Assembly (NCBI GenBank): GCA_002316595.1
Contig: DCDV01000002.1
Span: 404 to 6,274, forward strand
Length of the DNA stretch: 5,871 bases
Direction: 5' to 3'
Origin: Mageeibacillus sp. UBA1046
Lineage (GTDB): Bacteria; Bacillota; Clostridia; Saccharofermentanales; DTU023
The notes under the pieces are model-generated. The model ran no database searches, was not told the DNA's origin, and saw nothing but the letters and a program-made list of their open reading frames with translations. Within the stretch, counting starts at the first letter, position 1; each line of letters opens with the position of its first letter. Made by a program: the position numbers and the translations under genes. This document shows, one piece after another, positions 1 to 5,871 of this stretch.

Positions 1-15
1 ACGCTCTTCCGATCT
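1..15 (+). other. Residual Illumina sequencing adapter (artefact)
   Basis: The first 15 bases, ACGCTCTTCCGATCT, are identical to the 3' end of the Illumina TruSeq universal adapter, which ends in GACGCTCTTCCGATCT. An exact 15-base match at the very end of a sequence is far more likely to be untrimmed adapter than genome. Bases 1-15 should be masked. It also shows that the window starts at a contig end, so what follows greA in the genome is unknown beyond about 39 bp (bases 16-54), where I see nothing identifiable. Confidence 0.93.
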
Positions 16-54
16 GGTCGCTTTGCGCGATAATTAATGCATCCGGTTTAAGAT

Positions 55-537
55 TTATGAAGGTTTTTTGATCTCCAAAACTTTATACTTCAACAGCCCT
101 GTTGGTGCCTTTACCGTTACAATGCTGCCTTTTTTCTTGCCCAAGATTGCGCTTCCTACCGGAGAATCGCTGGAAATCCTGTTTCTGAAGATGTCTTCTT
201 CCTGAGAATTAACGACTACATACTCAAGATCTTCACCTGTTTCCATGTCACGAATTTTTACGTGTCCGCCCAGAGTGACCTCTTCTTGACTGATGTCATC
301 ATCACCGATGACTTTAGCATTTTTCAGGATGTTTACGATCTCCAGAATGCGTATTTCATTCTCGGCCTGAGCTGCCTTGGCGTCGTCGTACTCGGAATTC
401 TCCGAAACATCTCCCAGGGCTCTCGCTTCCTTAAGGCGTCCGGCTATCTCGGCGGCAATTACCGTCTTTCTCTCTTCTAGCTCCTGCTGGAATTCTTTTA
501 TACCATTATAGGTTAGTCCAAATTCTTTCTCTGGCAT
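55..537 (-). CDS. greA: Transcription elongation factor GreA
   Basis: This 160-residue protein is full length for GreA. It binds the secondary channel of RNA polymerase and stimulates cleavage of the backtracked transcript, rescuing arrested complexes. The N-terminal coiled-coil hairpin spans about residues 10-75, with the acidic tip motif GDVSENSEYDDAK; Asp43 and Glu46 match the Asp41/Glu44 pair of the E. coli protein that positions Mg2+ in the polymerase active site. The C-terminal FKBP-like domain (about 80-158) carries the family signatures ISSDSPVGSAILGKKKGS and a final YKVLEI strand. The ATG start at 537 is secure: TAGGAGGA lies upstream with 6 nt between AGGAGG and ATG. The gene lies 122 bp after guaB in the same direction and has an extended -10 promoter of its own (564-569). 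In many Bacillota greA precedes lysS, but the contig ends here. Nothing odd is seen in the protein. Confidence 0.97.
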   Translation of the reverse strand: MPEKEFGLTYNGIKEFQQELEERKTVIAAEIAGRLKEARALGDVSENSEYDDAKAAQAENEIRILEIVNILKNAKVIGDDDISQEEVTLGGHVKIRDMETGEDLEYVVVNSQEEDIFRNRISSDSPVGSAILGKKKGSIVTVKAPTGLLKYKVLEIKKPS

Positions 538-563
538 CTCATTCCTCCTAAATATACTGGAAG

Positions 564-572
564 ATTATAACA
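564..572 (-). promoter_or_regulatory. Extended -10 promoter of greA
   Basis: On the minus strand the sequence TGTTATAAT (extended TGn followed by a perfect TATAAT at 569-564) lies 26 bp upstream of the greA start codon, giving a leader of only about 20 nt. The -35 region at 17-bp spacing (592-587, GTTTTA) is poor, as is common when an extended -10 is present. It suggests greA can be transcribed independently of pyrG-guaB, although readthrough is also possible. Confidence 0.6.
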
Positions 573-589
573 CAGATAGCTAGAAATAA

Positions 590-640
590 AACGCCATTTT
601 ATTCGTGTATGCTTTTTTATGTGCAACATCCTCTGGCGTT
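590..640 (-). terminator. Possible weak terminator after guaB
   Basis: A perfect 7-bp inverted repeat (AACGCCA at 640-634, TGGCGTT at 596-590 in minus orientation) is followed directly by the T-rich TTATTT. It sits just after the guaB stop and just before the greA promoter, where a terminator would be expected. The 37-nt loop is long and the stem short, so this is at best a weak intrinsic terminator and may be chance. Confidence 0.25.
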
Positions 641-659
641 GTTTGTTATTGTCCCACGA

Positions 660-2165
660 TTACCTGATATCACTGTCCTTGGGGATTACGTCATGAGCTC
701 CGCCTTCAATTATGCTGGTGGGTGATACCTTGACCAGTCTGGCTTTGCGCTGGAGCTCAGGGATGGACCGTGCGCCGCAGGAACACATGGTGGATTTTAT
801 TTTCGCTGTTGTCAAAAGCAGATTGTCCTTGAGTTTGCCGGCATAAGGCACATAAGAATCAACCCCTTCTTCAAAGTGGAGATGTTCACTTTCGCCACTG
901 CCGTCATCATAGCGCTGCCAATTACGGGCACGATTGGAGCCTTCGCCCCAATACTCCTTGACATAATTGCCTTTGATCATGAGTCTTTTGCCCGGGCTCT
1001 CGTCAAAGCGAGCGAAGTAACGTCCCAGCATCAGGAAGTCTGATCCCATCGCCAGAGCGAGAGTCATATGATAATCGTAGACGATGCCGCCATCTGAACA
1101 AATAGGAATGTATACGCCGGTCTTCTGATAGTATTTATCCCTAGCCTCAGATACTTCAATGACAGCGGAAGCCTGACCGCGTCCTATCCCCTTCTGTTCA
1201 CGGGTAATACAGATGGAGCCGCCGCCGATACCCACCTTTATGAATGAAGCTCCGGCATCAGCTAAAAAGCGGAAACCTTCTGCATCGACGACATTTCCTG
1301 CCCCGACCATGACATCTTCTCCATAATTTTCATGCACCCAGTTTAAAGCATTGCGCTGCCAGTCCGTAAATCCGTCAGAGGAGTCCAGGCAGAGAAGATC
1401 AGCGCCGGCCTCCAAGAGAGCAGGCACACGTTCCTTGTAATCACGTGTGTTGATGCCGGCACCGCAAAGGAGACTTTTGTGCTCATCGAGCATCTCAGAG
1501 GGATTTTCTTTATGTTGATCGTAGTCTTTACGGAAAACCAGAGAAACCAGATTACCTTCATCGTCCACTATGGGCAGCTGATTGAGCTTATTGTCCCATA
1601 TTATGTCGTTTGCTTCGGAGAGTGTGATGCCTTCACGCCCGGTAATAAGACCCTCCATTTTGGTCATGAAATCTTTTACTAAAGTATCCGGAGAAAGCCT
1701 GCTGACGCGATAATCGCGGGAAGTAACTATGCCCAGCAGCTTGCCATTAGGTGATCCGTCATGCGTGACCGGTATCGTAGAGTGACCTGTCTTCTCCTTG
1801 ATGCGCAAGATATCGCGCAAAGTCTGGTCCGGACTAATATTGCTGTCACTGCCAACGAAACCTGCTTTATACTTCTTTACCCTGCGCACCATCTCTACCT
1901 GCTCCTCAATAGTTTGGGAACCGAAAATAAAGGACAGACCTCCCTCTCGTGCCAGGGCTATAGCCATCCCGTCATCAGATACGGACTGCATAATTGCCGA
2001 GACAAAAGGCAGGTTGAGTTTGTAACGGGGTTTTTCACCTGCCCTGAAGCGAACCAAAGGAGCGGAAAGATCAACTCTATCCGGTGTGCAGGTTTCCTCA
2101 GTCTGATTGGGCAGTAATAAATACTCACTAAAGGTGCGTGATAATTCAGGAATAATTGTAGCCAT
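660..2165 (-). CDS. guaB: IMP dehydrogenase, Tritrichomonas foetus-type
   Basis: The 501-residue enzyme oxidises IMP to XMP with NAD+, the committed step of GTP synthesis. It is a TIM barrel with a Bateman module (two CBS domains, about residues 105-220) inserted. The catalytic loop is GIGGGSICITREQKGIGRGQ, with nucleophile Cys319, instead of the usual GPGSICTTR form. From memory this is the loop of the T. foetus enzyme, and the numbering agrees: Asp261 (DSSDGF) and Trp269 of the NAD site, Arg241, Cys319, Arg382 (GRYFARF) and the general-base pair Arg418-Tyr419 (RARNWQRYD) all fall at the parasite positions. The C terminus keeps EGVDSYVPYAGKLKD and EGGAHD. The ATG at 2165 has AGAGGGGGA upstream. 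The gene begins 45 bp after the pyrG stop, so the two are probably cotranscribed. All catalytic residues are present; activity is expected. Confidence 0.96.
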   Translation of the reverse strand: MATIIPELSRTFSEYLLLPNQTEETCTPDRVDLSAPLVRFRAGEKPRYKLNLPFVSAIMQSVSDDGMAIALAREGGLSFIFGSQTIEEQVEMVRRVKKYKAGFVGSDSNISPDQTLRDILRIKEKTGHSTIPVTHDGSPNGKLLGIVTSRDYRVSRLSPDTLVKDFMTKMEGLITGREGITLSEANDIIWDNKLNQLPIVDDEGNLVSLVFRKDYDQHKENPSEMLDEHKSLLCGAGINTRDYKERVPALLEAGADLLCLDSSDGFTDWQRNALNWVHENYGEDVMVGAGNVVDAEGFRFLADAGASFIKVGIGGGSICITREQKGIGRGQASAVIEVSEARDKYYQKTGVYIPICSDGGIVYDYHMTLALAMGSDFLMLGRYFARFDESPGKRLMIKGNYVKEYWGEGSNRARNWQRYDDGSGESEHLHFEEGVDSYVPYAGKLKDNLLLTTAKIKSTMCSCGARSIPELQRKARLVKVSPTSIIEGGAHDVIPKDSDIR

Positions 2166-2210
2166 GGCTTCCCCCTCTATTGATATGTGTCCAGAACTCT
2201 CCTCTTCAGC

Positions 2211-3875
2211 TTATCCGGAGGCAGTCTTTTTCTTTTCACGCTTTTTACGATATACAAGTGCCTGGTTTATAAACTCATCAAACAATGGATGCGATCGATA
2301 AGGTCTCGATTTAAATTGAGGATGAGAAATAATCCCTATATAGCATGGATGCCCCGGCAATTCAAAGGCTTCAATCAACAAACCGTCCGGTGAAGTTCCA
2401 CTAAATCTTAATCCTGCGGAACTCAGTTCTGCCTGAAAGGCCGGATTGAGTTCCCTTCTATGATGATGCCGCTCACTGGTTTCCAGTGTTTTGTACAGAG
2501 ATGCCAGCTTACTTCCTTCTGCCAGCTTCATAGGATATGAACCTATGCGCATGGGTTGCTCAGAATAGGGAATATTCTCGAGGTTTTCAGCCATCTCATT
2601 GGTCAGACGGGCATAATAGAAAATATCATTACATTCATGCTCACATTCATCTGTGTGGGCATCAGCAATTTTCGCAACATTGCGTGCATATTCGACAACA
2701 GCCATCTGCATGCCCAGTCCGATGCCCAGAAAAGGTATTTCTCCGACCCGGGCTGCAGTACAGGCAGTGATCATGCCTTCCATGCCCCGGGGGCCAAAAC
2801 CTCCAGGTACAATAATTGCGTCTGATTCTGTGAATCTGGCAGCTACTTCTTCTTGAGTTAACCCTTCCAGGGCTTCTGCTGAAACCCAGTCAATTTTCAG
2901 CATAGCGCCATGAGCAATACCGGCATGGTCCATTGCTTCAGAAACAGAATAATAAGCATCAAATAATTCCGTATACTTTCCTACTAAAGAGATATTTAAC
3001 GGTTTTCTTGCCGATTTGATGCGAACGACCAGCTGCTCCCAGCCGGACAGATCCGGCTCAACATACTGCGCTATCTCCAGACGATTGCAAACAACGCGCG
3101 CCAGTCCGTCTTTCTCCAGCATCAAGGGCAGTTCATATACTGAATCGCAGTCCAGATTAGGTATTACTGCTTCTTGTTTCACGTTGCAGTAGAGAGCCAG
3201 TTTCTGACGTATTCCCTCATCGATGGGAATTTCAGTTCGGACGACCAGAATATCCGGCTGAATGCCGAAAGATAACAATTTCTGGACGCTGTGCTGAGTT
3301 GGTTTTGTCTTAATTTCAGCTGTCATGCTGAGATAAGGTAATAATGTCACATGAATGAACAGACAGTTCTCTCTGCCAACCTGATAGCTGACTTGACGCA
3401 TGGCCTCAATGAATGGCTGGCTTTCCATGTCGCCAACTGTGCCGCCAATCTCAGCGATAACCACATCCGGATTTCCCTCCCGGGAAAGTTGAAAAACGTG
3501 GTCTTTAATTTCATTGATAATATGAGGAACAACTTGAACTGTACCGCCATGATAGCCGCCAGCCCGTTCTCTGGTAATAACGTCGAGATAAATTCTGCCT
3601 GATGTTATATCGCTCTCTCCGGTTAAGTCTACATCGGTAAACCGCTCGTAATGCCCGATATCAAGATCGGTCTCGGCGCCGTCTTCAGTAATGAATATTT
3701 CTCCGTGCTGGGTGGGACTCATAAAAGCCGGGTCAACATTTATATACGGATCGTACTTTTGGATTCTTACGCTTAGCCCACGTGCAATTAAGAGTCTGCC
3801 TAAAGCTGCTGCGGTAATCCCCTTGCCCAATCCGGATACAACACCACCCGTAACGAATATATACTTGGTTGACAT
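2211..3875 (-). CDS. pyrG: CTP synthase with degenerate glutaminase domain
   Basis: The 554-residue protein (E. coli 545) aligns along its whole length with CTP synthase, which aminates UTP to CTP using ATP and ammonia, normally released from glutamine by a fused class I amidotransferase. The synthetase domain (about 1-268) retains the P-loop GGVVSGLGKG (Lys18), DGAETDLDIGHYERF (metal site), EIGGTVGDMES and KTKPTQHSV. The amidotransferase domain (about 295-540) retains PGGFGPRGMEG and SGTSPDG, but the nucleophile elbow reads LGIGLGMQ, with Gly386 (codon 2720-2718, GGA) in place of the catalytic Cys. The His-Glu motif HPEF is HPQF, with His518 kept and Gln520 (codon 2318-2316, CAA) in place of Glu. 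Further changes are RHRHRYE to RHHHRRE, and R105A, D107G and L109H in the coupling loop. Ammonia-dependent activity is inferred. ATG 3875 (GAGG, 6 nt spacing) is preferred over the adjoining TTG 3878. Confidence 0.95.
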   Translation of the reverse strand: MSTKYIFVTGGVVSGLGKGITAAALGRLLIARGLSVRIQKYDPYINVDPAFMSPTQHGEIFITEDGAETDLDIGHYERFTDVDLTGESDITSGRIYLDVITRERAGGYHGGTVQVVPHIINEIKDHVFQLSREGNPDVVIAEIGGTVGDMESQPFIEAMRQVSYQVGRENCLFIHVTLLPYLSMTAEIKTKPTQHSVQKLLSFGIQPDILVVRTEIPIDEGIRQKLALYCNVKQEAVIPNLDCDSVYELPLMLEKDGLARVVCNRLEIAQYVEPDLSGWEQLVVRIKSARKPLNISLVGKYTELFDAYYSVSEAMDHAGIAHGAMLKIDWVSAEALEGLTQEEVAARFTESDAIIVPGGFGPRGMEGMITACTAARVGEIPFLGIGLGMQMAVVEYARNVAKIADAHTDECEHECNDIFYYARLTNEMAENLENIPYSEQPMRIGSYPMKLAEGSKLASLYKTLETSERHHHRRELNPAFQAELSSAGLRFSGTSPDGLLIEAFELPGHPCYIGIISHPQFKSRPYRSHPLFDEFINQALVYRKKREKKKTASG

Positions 3876-3898
3876 CAAACACCTCTTCTGAAATCAAA

Positions 3899-3927
3899 CA
3901 TTCTAAAAAACAGACTAACATAGAATG
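3899..3927 (-). repeat. Inverted repeat in the pyrG leader
   Basis: CATTCTA (3927-3921 on the minus strand) and TAGAATG (3905-3899) form a perfect 7-bp inverted repeat with a 15-nt loop, in the untranslated leader between the predicted pyrG promoter and its Shine-Dalgarno. No run of T follows the second arm, so it is not an ordinary intrinsic terminator. It could be a weak RNA hairpin or a protein site, or chance in AT-rich sequence. Confidence 0.3.
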
Positions 3928-3966
3928 CCAAAAAACTCTGATCGGCTTCTCACCTTATAATTTGTA

Positions 3967-3995
3967 ATTTTAACACGCCCGGGACACGCTTCCAA
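3967..3995 (-). promoter_or_regulatory. Predicted pyrG-guaB promoter
   Basis: In minus orientation, TTGGAA (3995-3990, four of six matches to TTGACA) is separated by exactly 17 bp from TAAAAT (3972-3967, five of six matches), which is also preceded by TGT, an extended -10. This is the best sigma-A type promoter upstream of pyrG and would start transcription near 3960, giving a leader of about 85 nt. The 17-bp spacer holds two direct copies of GCGTGT one helical turn apart flanking CCCGGG, a possible regulator site. Confidence 0.6.
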
Positions 3996-4024
3996 CATCG
4001 GGATAATATTCTTTTCTTGCCATA

Positions 4025-4033
4025 TGCTATAAT
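4025..4033 (+). promoter_or_regulatory. Extended -10 promoter of the membrane-protein gene
   Basis: TGCTATAAT, a perfect -10 hexamer at 4028-4033 with the extended TGn, lies about 68 bp upstream of the preferred ATG of the plus-strand gene. No good -35 is found at 16-18 bp spacing. Start of transcription would be near 4040. With the pyrG promoter at 3967-3995 it makes a divergent, non-overlapping promoter pair. Confidence 0.5.
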
Positions 4034-4101
4034 TTTTACAATTATCAGGTTTTTTAGCTAATGATTTACTTGAAGCGTATGTGGAGGTTGTGACAACAGT
4101 T

Positions 4102-5658
4102 ATGGGTTCATATGATATCGACACGATTATCAATTTCATTTTTATTTTAGCAATACCTATATTCCTTATCGTTTTATGCCTTTTTGCCTTGTGGCAGATT
4201 CTTAGAGCCGGGGGGCGGAGCGTCAAGCAAAATACTGACTTGACTAAACTGATTGAGCAAGCCCCTCATTCTGATTCCAATAACAAAAACGAAACAGCAG
4301 AGAGAATTGCTTATCTGGGCAGAGCTGCCTCTGAAACGGCTGACCCGTTATTAGGCTCAGCATTAGAAAATATATCTTCACAAAGTGAGACTCAACATAA
4401 TAATTACTGGCTCTATAATCCTTCCTGTTATCTGAACTCCGATGAGTTATTGAGCCCATATGAAAATAAGGTACTAAACGGCCTCTACAGTAAGATCATT
4501 GTGATTATCGGCTTGCTGGCAGCCGCAGCTTCCGCTTCTTCTTTGTTCTTTGTGCCACGCTTAGATCTAAGTACGGTAGTTTCACTGTTGCTTGTTCCTC
4601 TCTTAGTCTCCATCGCCCTTTCCTATATGCTCAATGTCGTATCCCACATAAGCAAAGAAAAGTCGGAACGAGAGATTTCTCAGATGAATAAGACATTGAT
4701 ATTGCGGTACCCTGCGTTTACTGAACAGACCGGTCTGGCGAAACTTTCAGCCAGGATGTTTGAATACGAACAGACAATAAAGGACAACTTGACTGAGTTT
4801 GAGAAGACGGCCAGAAAATTAGTAGAAGGTGAATTTGCCGAAGGCATTAATTTGAGTGTCCGCTCAATTATGTCTGAAGAGATTTCACCTCCAATTATCA
4901 AAGCTGCCGACACCCTTTCCTTCTTGGCCAACGACTTGACCCGGAGGCAGGAGAACGGCATGGCAGATCTGTCTGCACAATTAGCAACTGCGATCGTTAG
5001 CTCACTGGAAGAACATTTAGAGCCACTTGACCGCCATCTGGGCAAACTCAACGAAATGGTAGGAGAAACTGAAGCTTACATGGGAGTATCAGTTCAGACT
5101 CTTGAAACATCCCGCGAACAAAATATCGTCCTGAATAAAGAAATATCCGAAGCCTTACGTCTGATGACTATTGCGAAAAATGATCTGGCCAATGAAATGC
5201 TGGAAATTAGAGATTATCTTGAGGAAATTGGTGACAGCACAAATAAATTGGCCCGACTCTATCAGGGAGAAGACCGCTCACTATCTCTTCATATCAGCAA
5301 TCTCGCCAATCAGCTGACTGTCTTCAGCGAAAGACTAAACGCGGCGATCACCGAATCTTCTGCCGCTTTGGAACAGACGGCTAATTTGACCAAAAAACAA
5401 GAAGAATACAGTGCTCAACTGATGACGCAATTAGATAATCAGGTCAAAAACCTGACTGATATAAATAAAACTATTAATAACAACACAACTCACTTCACCA
5501 AGGAATCTTCGCAATTAGTGCATAAGACCTTGTCTGAATACGATGCCGGCTTAGGTGAAGTGATAGAACGCCTCAGTTTTGTAGTAGCAGAGATCAGGGA
5601 TGCTATCGATGGATTGCCTGTCGCCCTGCGCCTGAGCAGTGACAGCTCAAACGAATGA
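4102..5658 (+). CDS. Unknown membrane protein with long coiled coil
   Basis: I do not recognise this 518-residue protein. Numbered from the ATG at 4102, it has a hydrophobic segment at about 9-34, a polar loop of about 95 residues, two more segments at about 130-151 (IIVIIGLLAAAASASSLFFV) and 156-180, and then some 330 residues of polar, largely helical sequence with heptad-like spacing, ending in the block EYDAGLGEVIERL followed by AEIRDAIDGLP. Basic residues after TM1 (RAGGRSVK) and the Lys-rich stretch after TM3 (HISKEKSERE) put the loop and the long tail in the cytoplasm. This order resembles MotA/TolQ/ExbB/ZorA-like motor subunits, but the usual proton-channel motifs are not convincing. 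The start is uncertain: GGAGG at 4083-4087 lies 14 nt before ATG 4102, which is long; in-frame GTG 4090 (too close) and GTG 4081 (no binding site) are alternatives and leave all three segments intact. The next gene overlaps its stop by 4 bp. Confidence 0.85.
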   Translation: MGSYDIDTIINFIFILAIPIFLIVLCLFALWQILRAGGRSVKQNTDLTKLIEQAPHSDSNNKNETAERIAYLGRAASETADPLLGSALENISSQSETQHNNYWLYNPSCYLNSDELLSPYENKVLNGLYSKIIVIIGLLAAAASASSLFFVPRLDLSTVVSLLLVPLLVSIALSYMLNVVSHISKEKSEREISQMNKTLILRYPAFTEQTGLAKLSARMFEYEQTIKDNLTEFEKTARKLVEGEFAEGINLSVRSIMSEEISPPIIKAADTLSFLANDLTRRQENGMADLSAQLATAIVSSLEEHLEPLDRHLGKLNEMVGETEAYMGVSVQTLETSREQNIVLNKEISEALRLMTIAKNDLANEMLEIRDYLEEIGDSTNKLARLYQGEDRSLSLHISNLANQLTVFSERLNAAITESSAALEQTANLTKKQEEYSAQLMTQLDNQVKNLTDINKTINNNTTHFTKESSQLVHKTLSEYDAGLGEVIERLSFVVAEIRDAIDGLPVALRLSSDSSNE

Positions 5659-5871
5659 TGAGACGGATCTCCACAAATTTACCGGATAATTTCGTCCCTG
5701 ATTCAGAAAGAGAGATTCAAGGGTCAGCTTCAGACAGTCTTGATTTAGCACAAATTGATGAAGACTCATTGTTAAATCCGGAAGAAAAAGATTTTGAGTC
5801 TGCAAGATCTGAAGCGCAGTTTTTGCCTCCGGAACACGAAGACAGGGGGCTCTCTTCTGCATCAGATGAGC
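5655..5871 (+). CDS. Acidic hypothetical protein, truncated by window end
   Basis: An open frame starts at ATG 5655, overlapping the TGA of the preceding gene as ATGA, and runs without a stop to the window end (72 codons visible). A second in-frame ATG follows at 5658. The overlap and the lack of a clear Shine-Dalgarno suggest translational coupling, so the product probably works with the membrane coiled-coil protein. The visible part is polar, likely disordered and very acidic (19 Asp/Glu against 6 Arg/Lys in 72 residues), with no signal peptide or membrane segment. If the upstream protein is a MotA/ExbB-like subunit, a peptidoglycan-binding partner with a membrane helix would be expected, but none is seen in this part. 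Function unknown. Confidence 0.7.
   Translation, partial: MMRRISTNLPDNFVPDSEREIQGSASDSLDLAQIDEDSLLNPEEKDFESARSEAQFLPPEHEDRGLSSASDE

Noticed and set aside
2166..2210. Terminator or promoter between pyrG and guaB
   Set aside because: Only 45 bp, without a hairpin, T run or -10/-35 pair; consistent with one transcript.
2211..3875. pyrG as a pseudogene
   Set aside because: The frame is intact over 554 codons and the synthetase motifs are preserved; changes cluster at glutamine-use sites, which points to specialisation, not decay.
3733..3921. Minus-strand 62-codon frame starting with ATG in the pyrG leader, considered as a leader peptide
   Set aside because: It has no Shine-Dalgarno, overlaps the pyrG start in another frame and shows no recognisable product; a shadow of pyrG.
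3940..3966. B. subtilis-style CTP control of pyrG by reiterative G addition at the transcript start
   Set aside because: The predicted start region reads ACAAATTATAAGG with no GGGC start, and no hairpin-plus-T-run attenuator follows in the leader.
4017..4022. TTGCCA as the -35 element of the plus-strand promoter
   Set aside because: It ends only 5 bp before the TATAAT at 4028; functional spacing is about 17 bp.
3915..4226. Minus-strand 103-codon frame across the divergent intergenic region
   Set aside because: Covers both predicted promoters and the start of the plus-strand gene, and has no ribosome binding site or family likeness.
4680..5051. Minus-strand 123-codon frame
   Set aside because: Lies fully antisense inside the coiled-coil gene; Ser/Ala-rich composition is typical of an antisense shadow.

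Overview
The window reads as the end of a contig from a Gram-positive-like (Bacillota-type) bacterium, most likely an anaerobe. This rests on near-consensus AGGAGG ribosome binding sites, extended TGnTATAAT promoter elements, tight gene packing and an IMP dehydrogenase of the Tritrichomonas foetus type, a form I associate with anaerobic bacteria. The taxonomic call is an inference; no rRNA or other phylogenetic marker is present. The first 15 bases are not genomic: they equal the 3' end of the Illumina TruSeq adapter, so genomic sequence starts at about base 16.

Layout: three housekeeping genes lie on the minus strand in transcriptional order pyrG (CTP synthase, 2211-3875), guaB (IMP dehydrogenase, 660-2165) and greA (transcript-cleavage factor, 55-537). 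pyrG and guaB are 45 bp apart and probably form one transcript for CTP and GTP supply. greA follows after 122 bp with its own extended -10 promoter and a perfect Shine-Dalgarno. A 226-bp divergent control region (3876-4101) separates them from a plus-strand pair: a 518-residue membrane/coiled-coil protein of unknown function (4102-5658) and a translationally coupled acidic ORF (overlap ATGA at 5655-5658) cut by the window end.

The most notable observation is in pyrG. The synthetase half looks complete, but the fused class I glutamine amidotransferase half has lost its nucleophilic cysteine (Gly386, motif LGIGLGMQ) and its catalytic glutamate (Gln520, motif SHPQF). Residues that in the E. coli enzyme couple glutamine hydrolysis to CTP synthesis (Arg105, Asp107, Leu109) are also replaced (Ala, Gly, His). 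This suggests an ammonia-dependent CTP synthase with a pseudo-glutaminase domain. The second point of interest is the uncharacterised membrane protein, whose order of segments (TM, cytoplasmic loop, two TMs, very long coiled coil) resembles MotA/TolQ/ExbB/ZorA-like motor subunits, without convincing sequence motifs.

No tRNA, rRNA, CRISPR array, insertion sequence or origin was recognised, and no gene-free stretch exceeds 300 bp.
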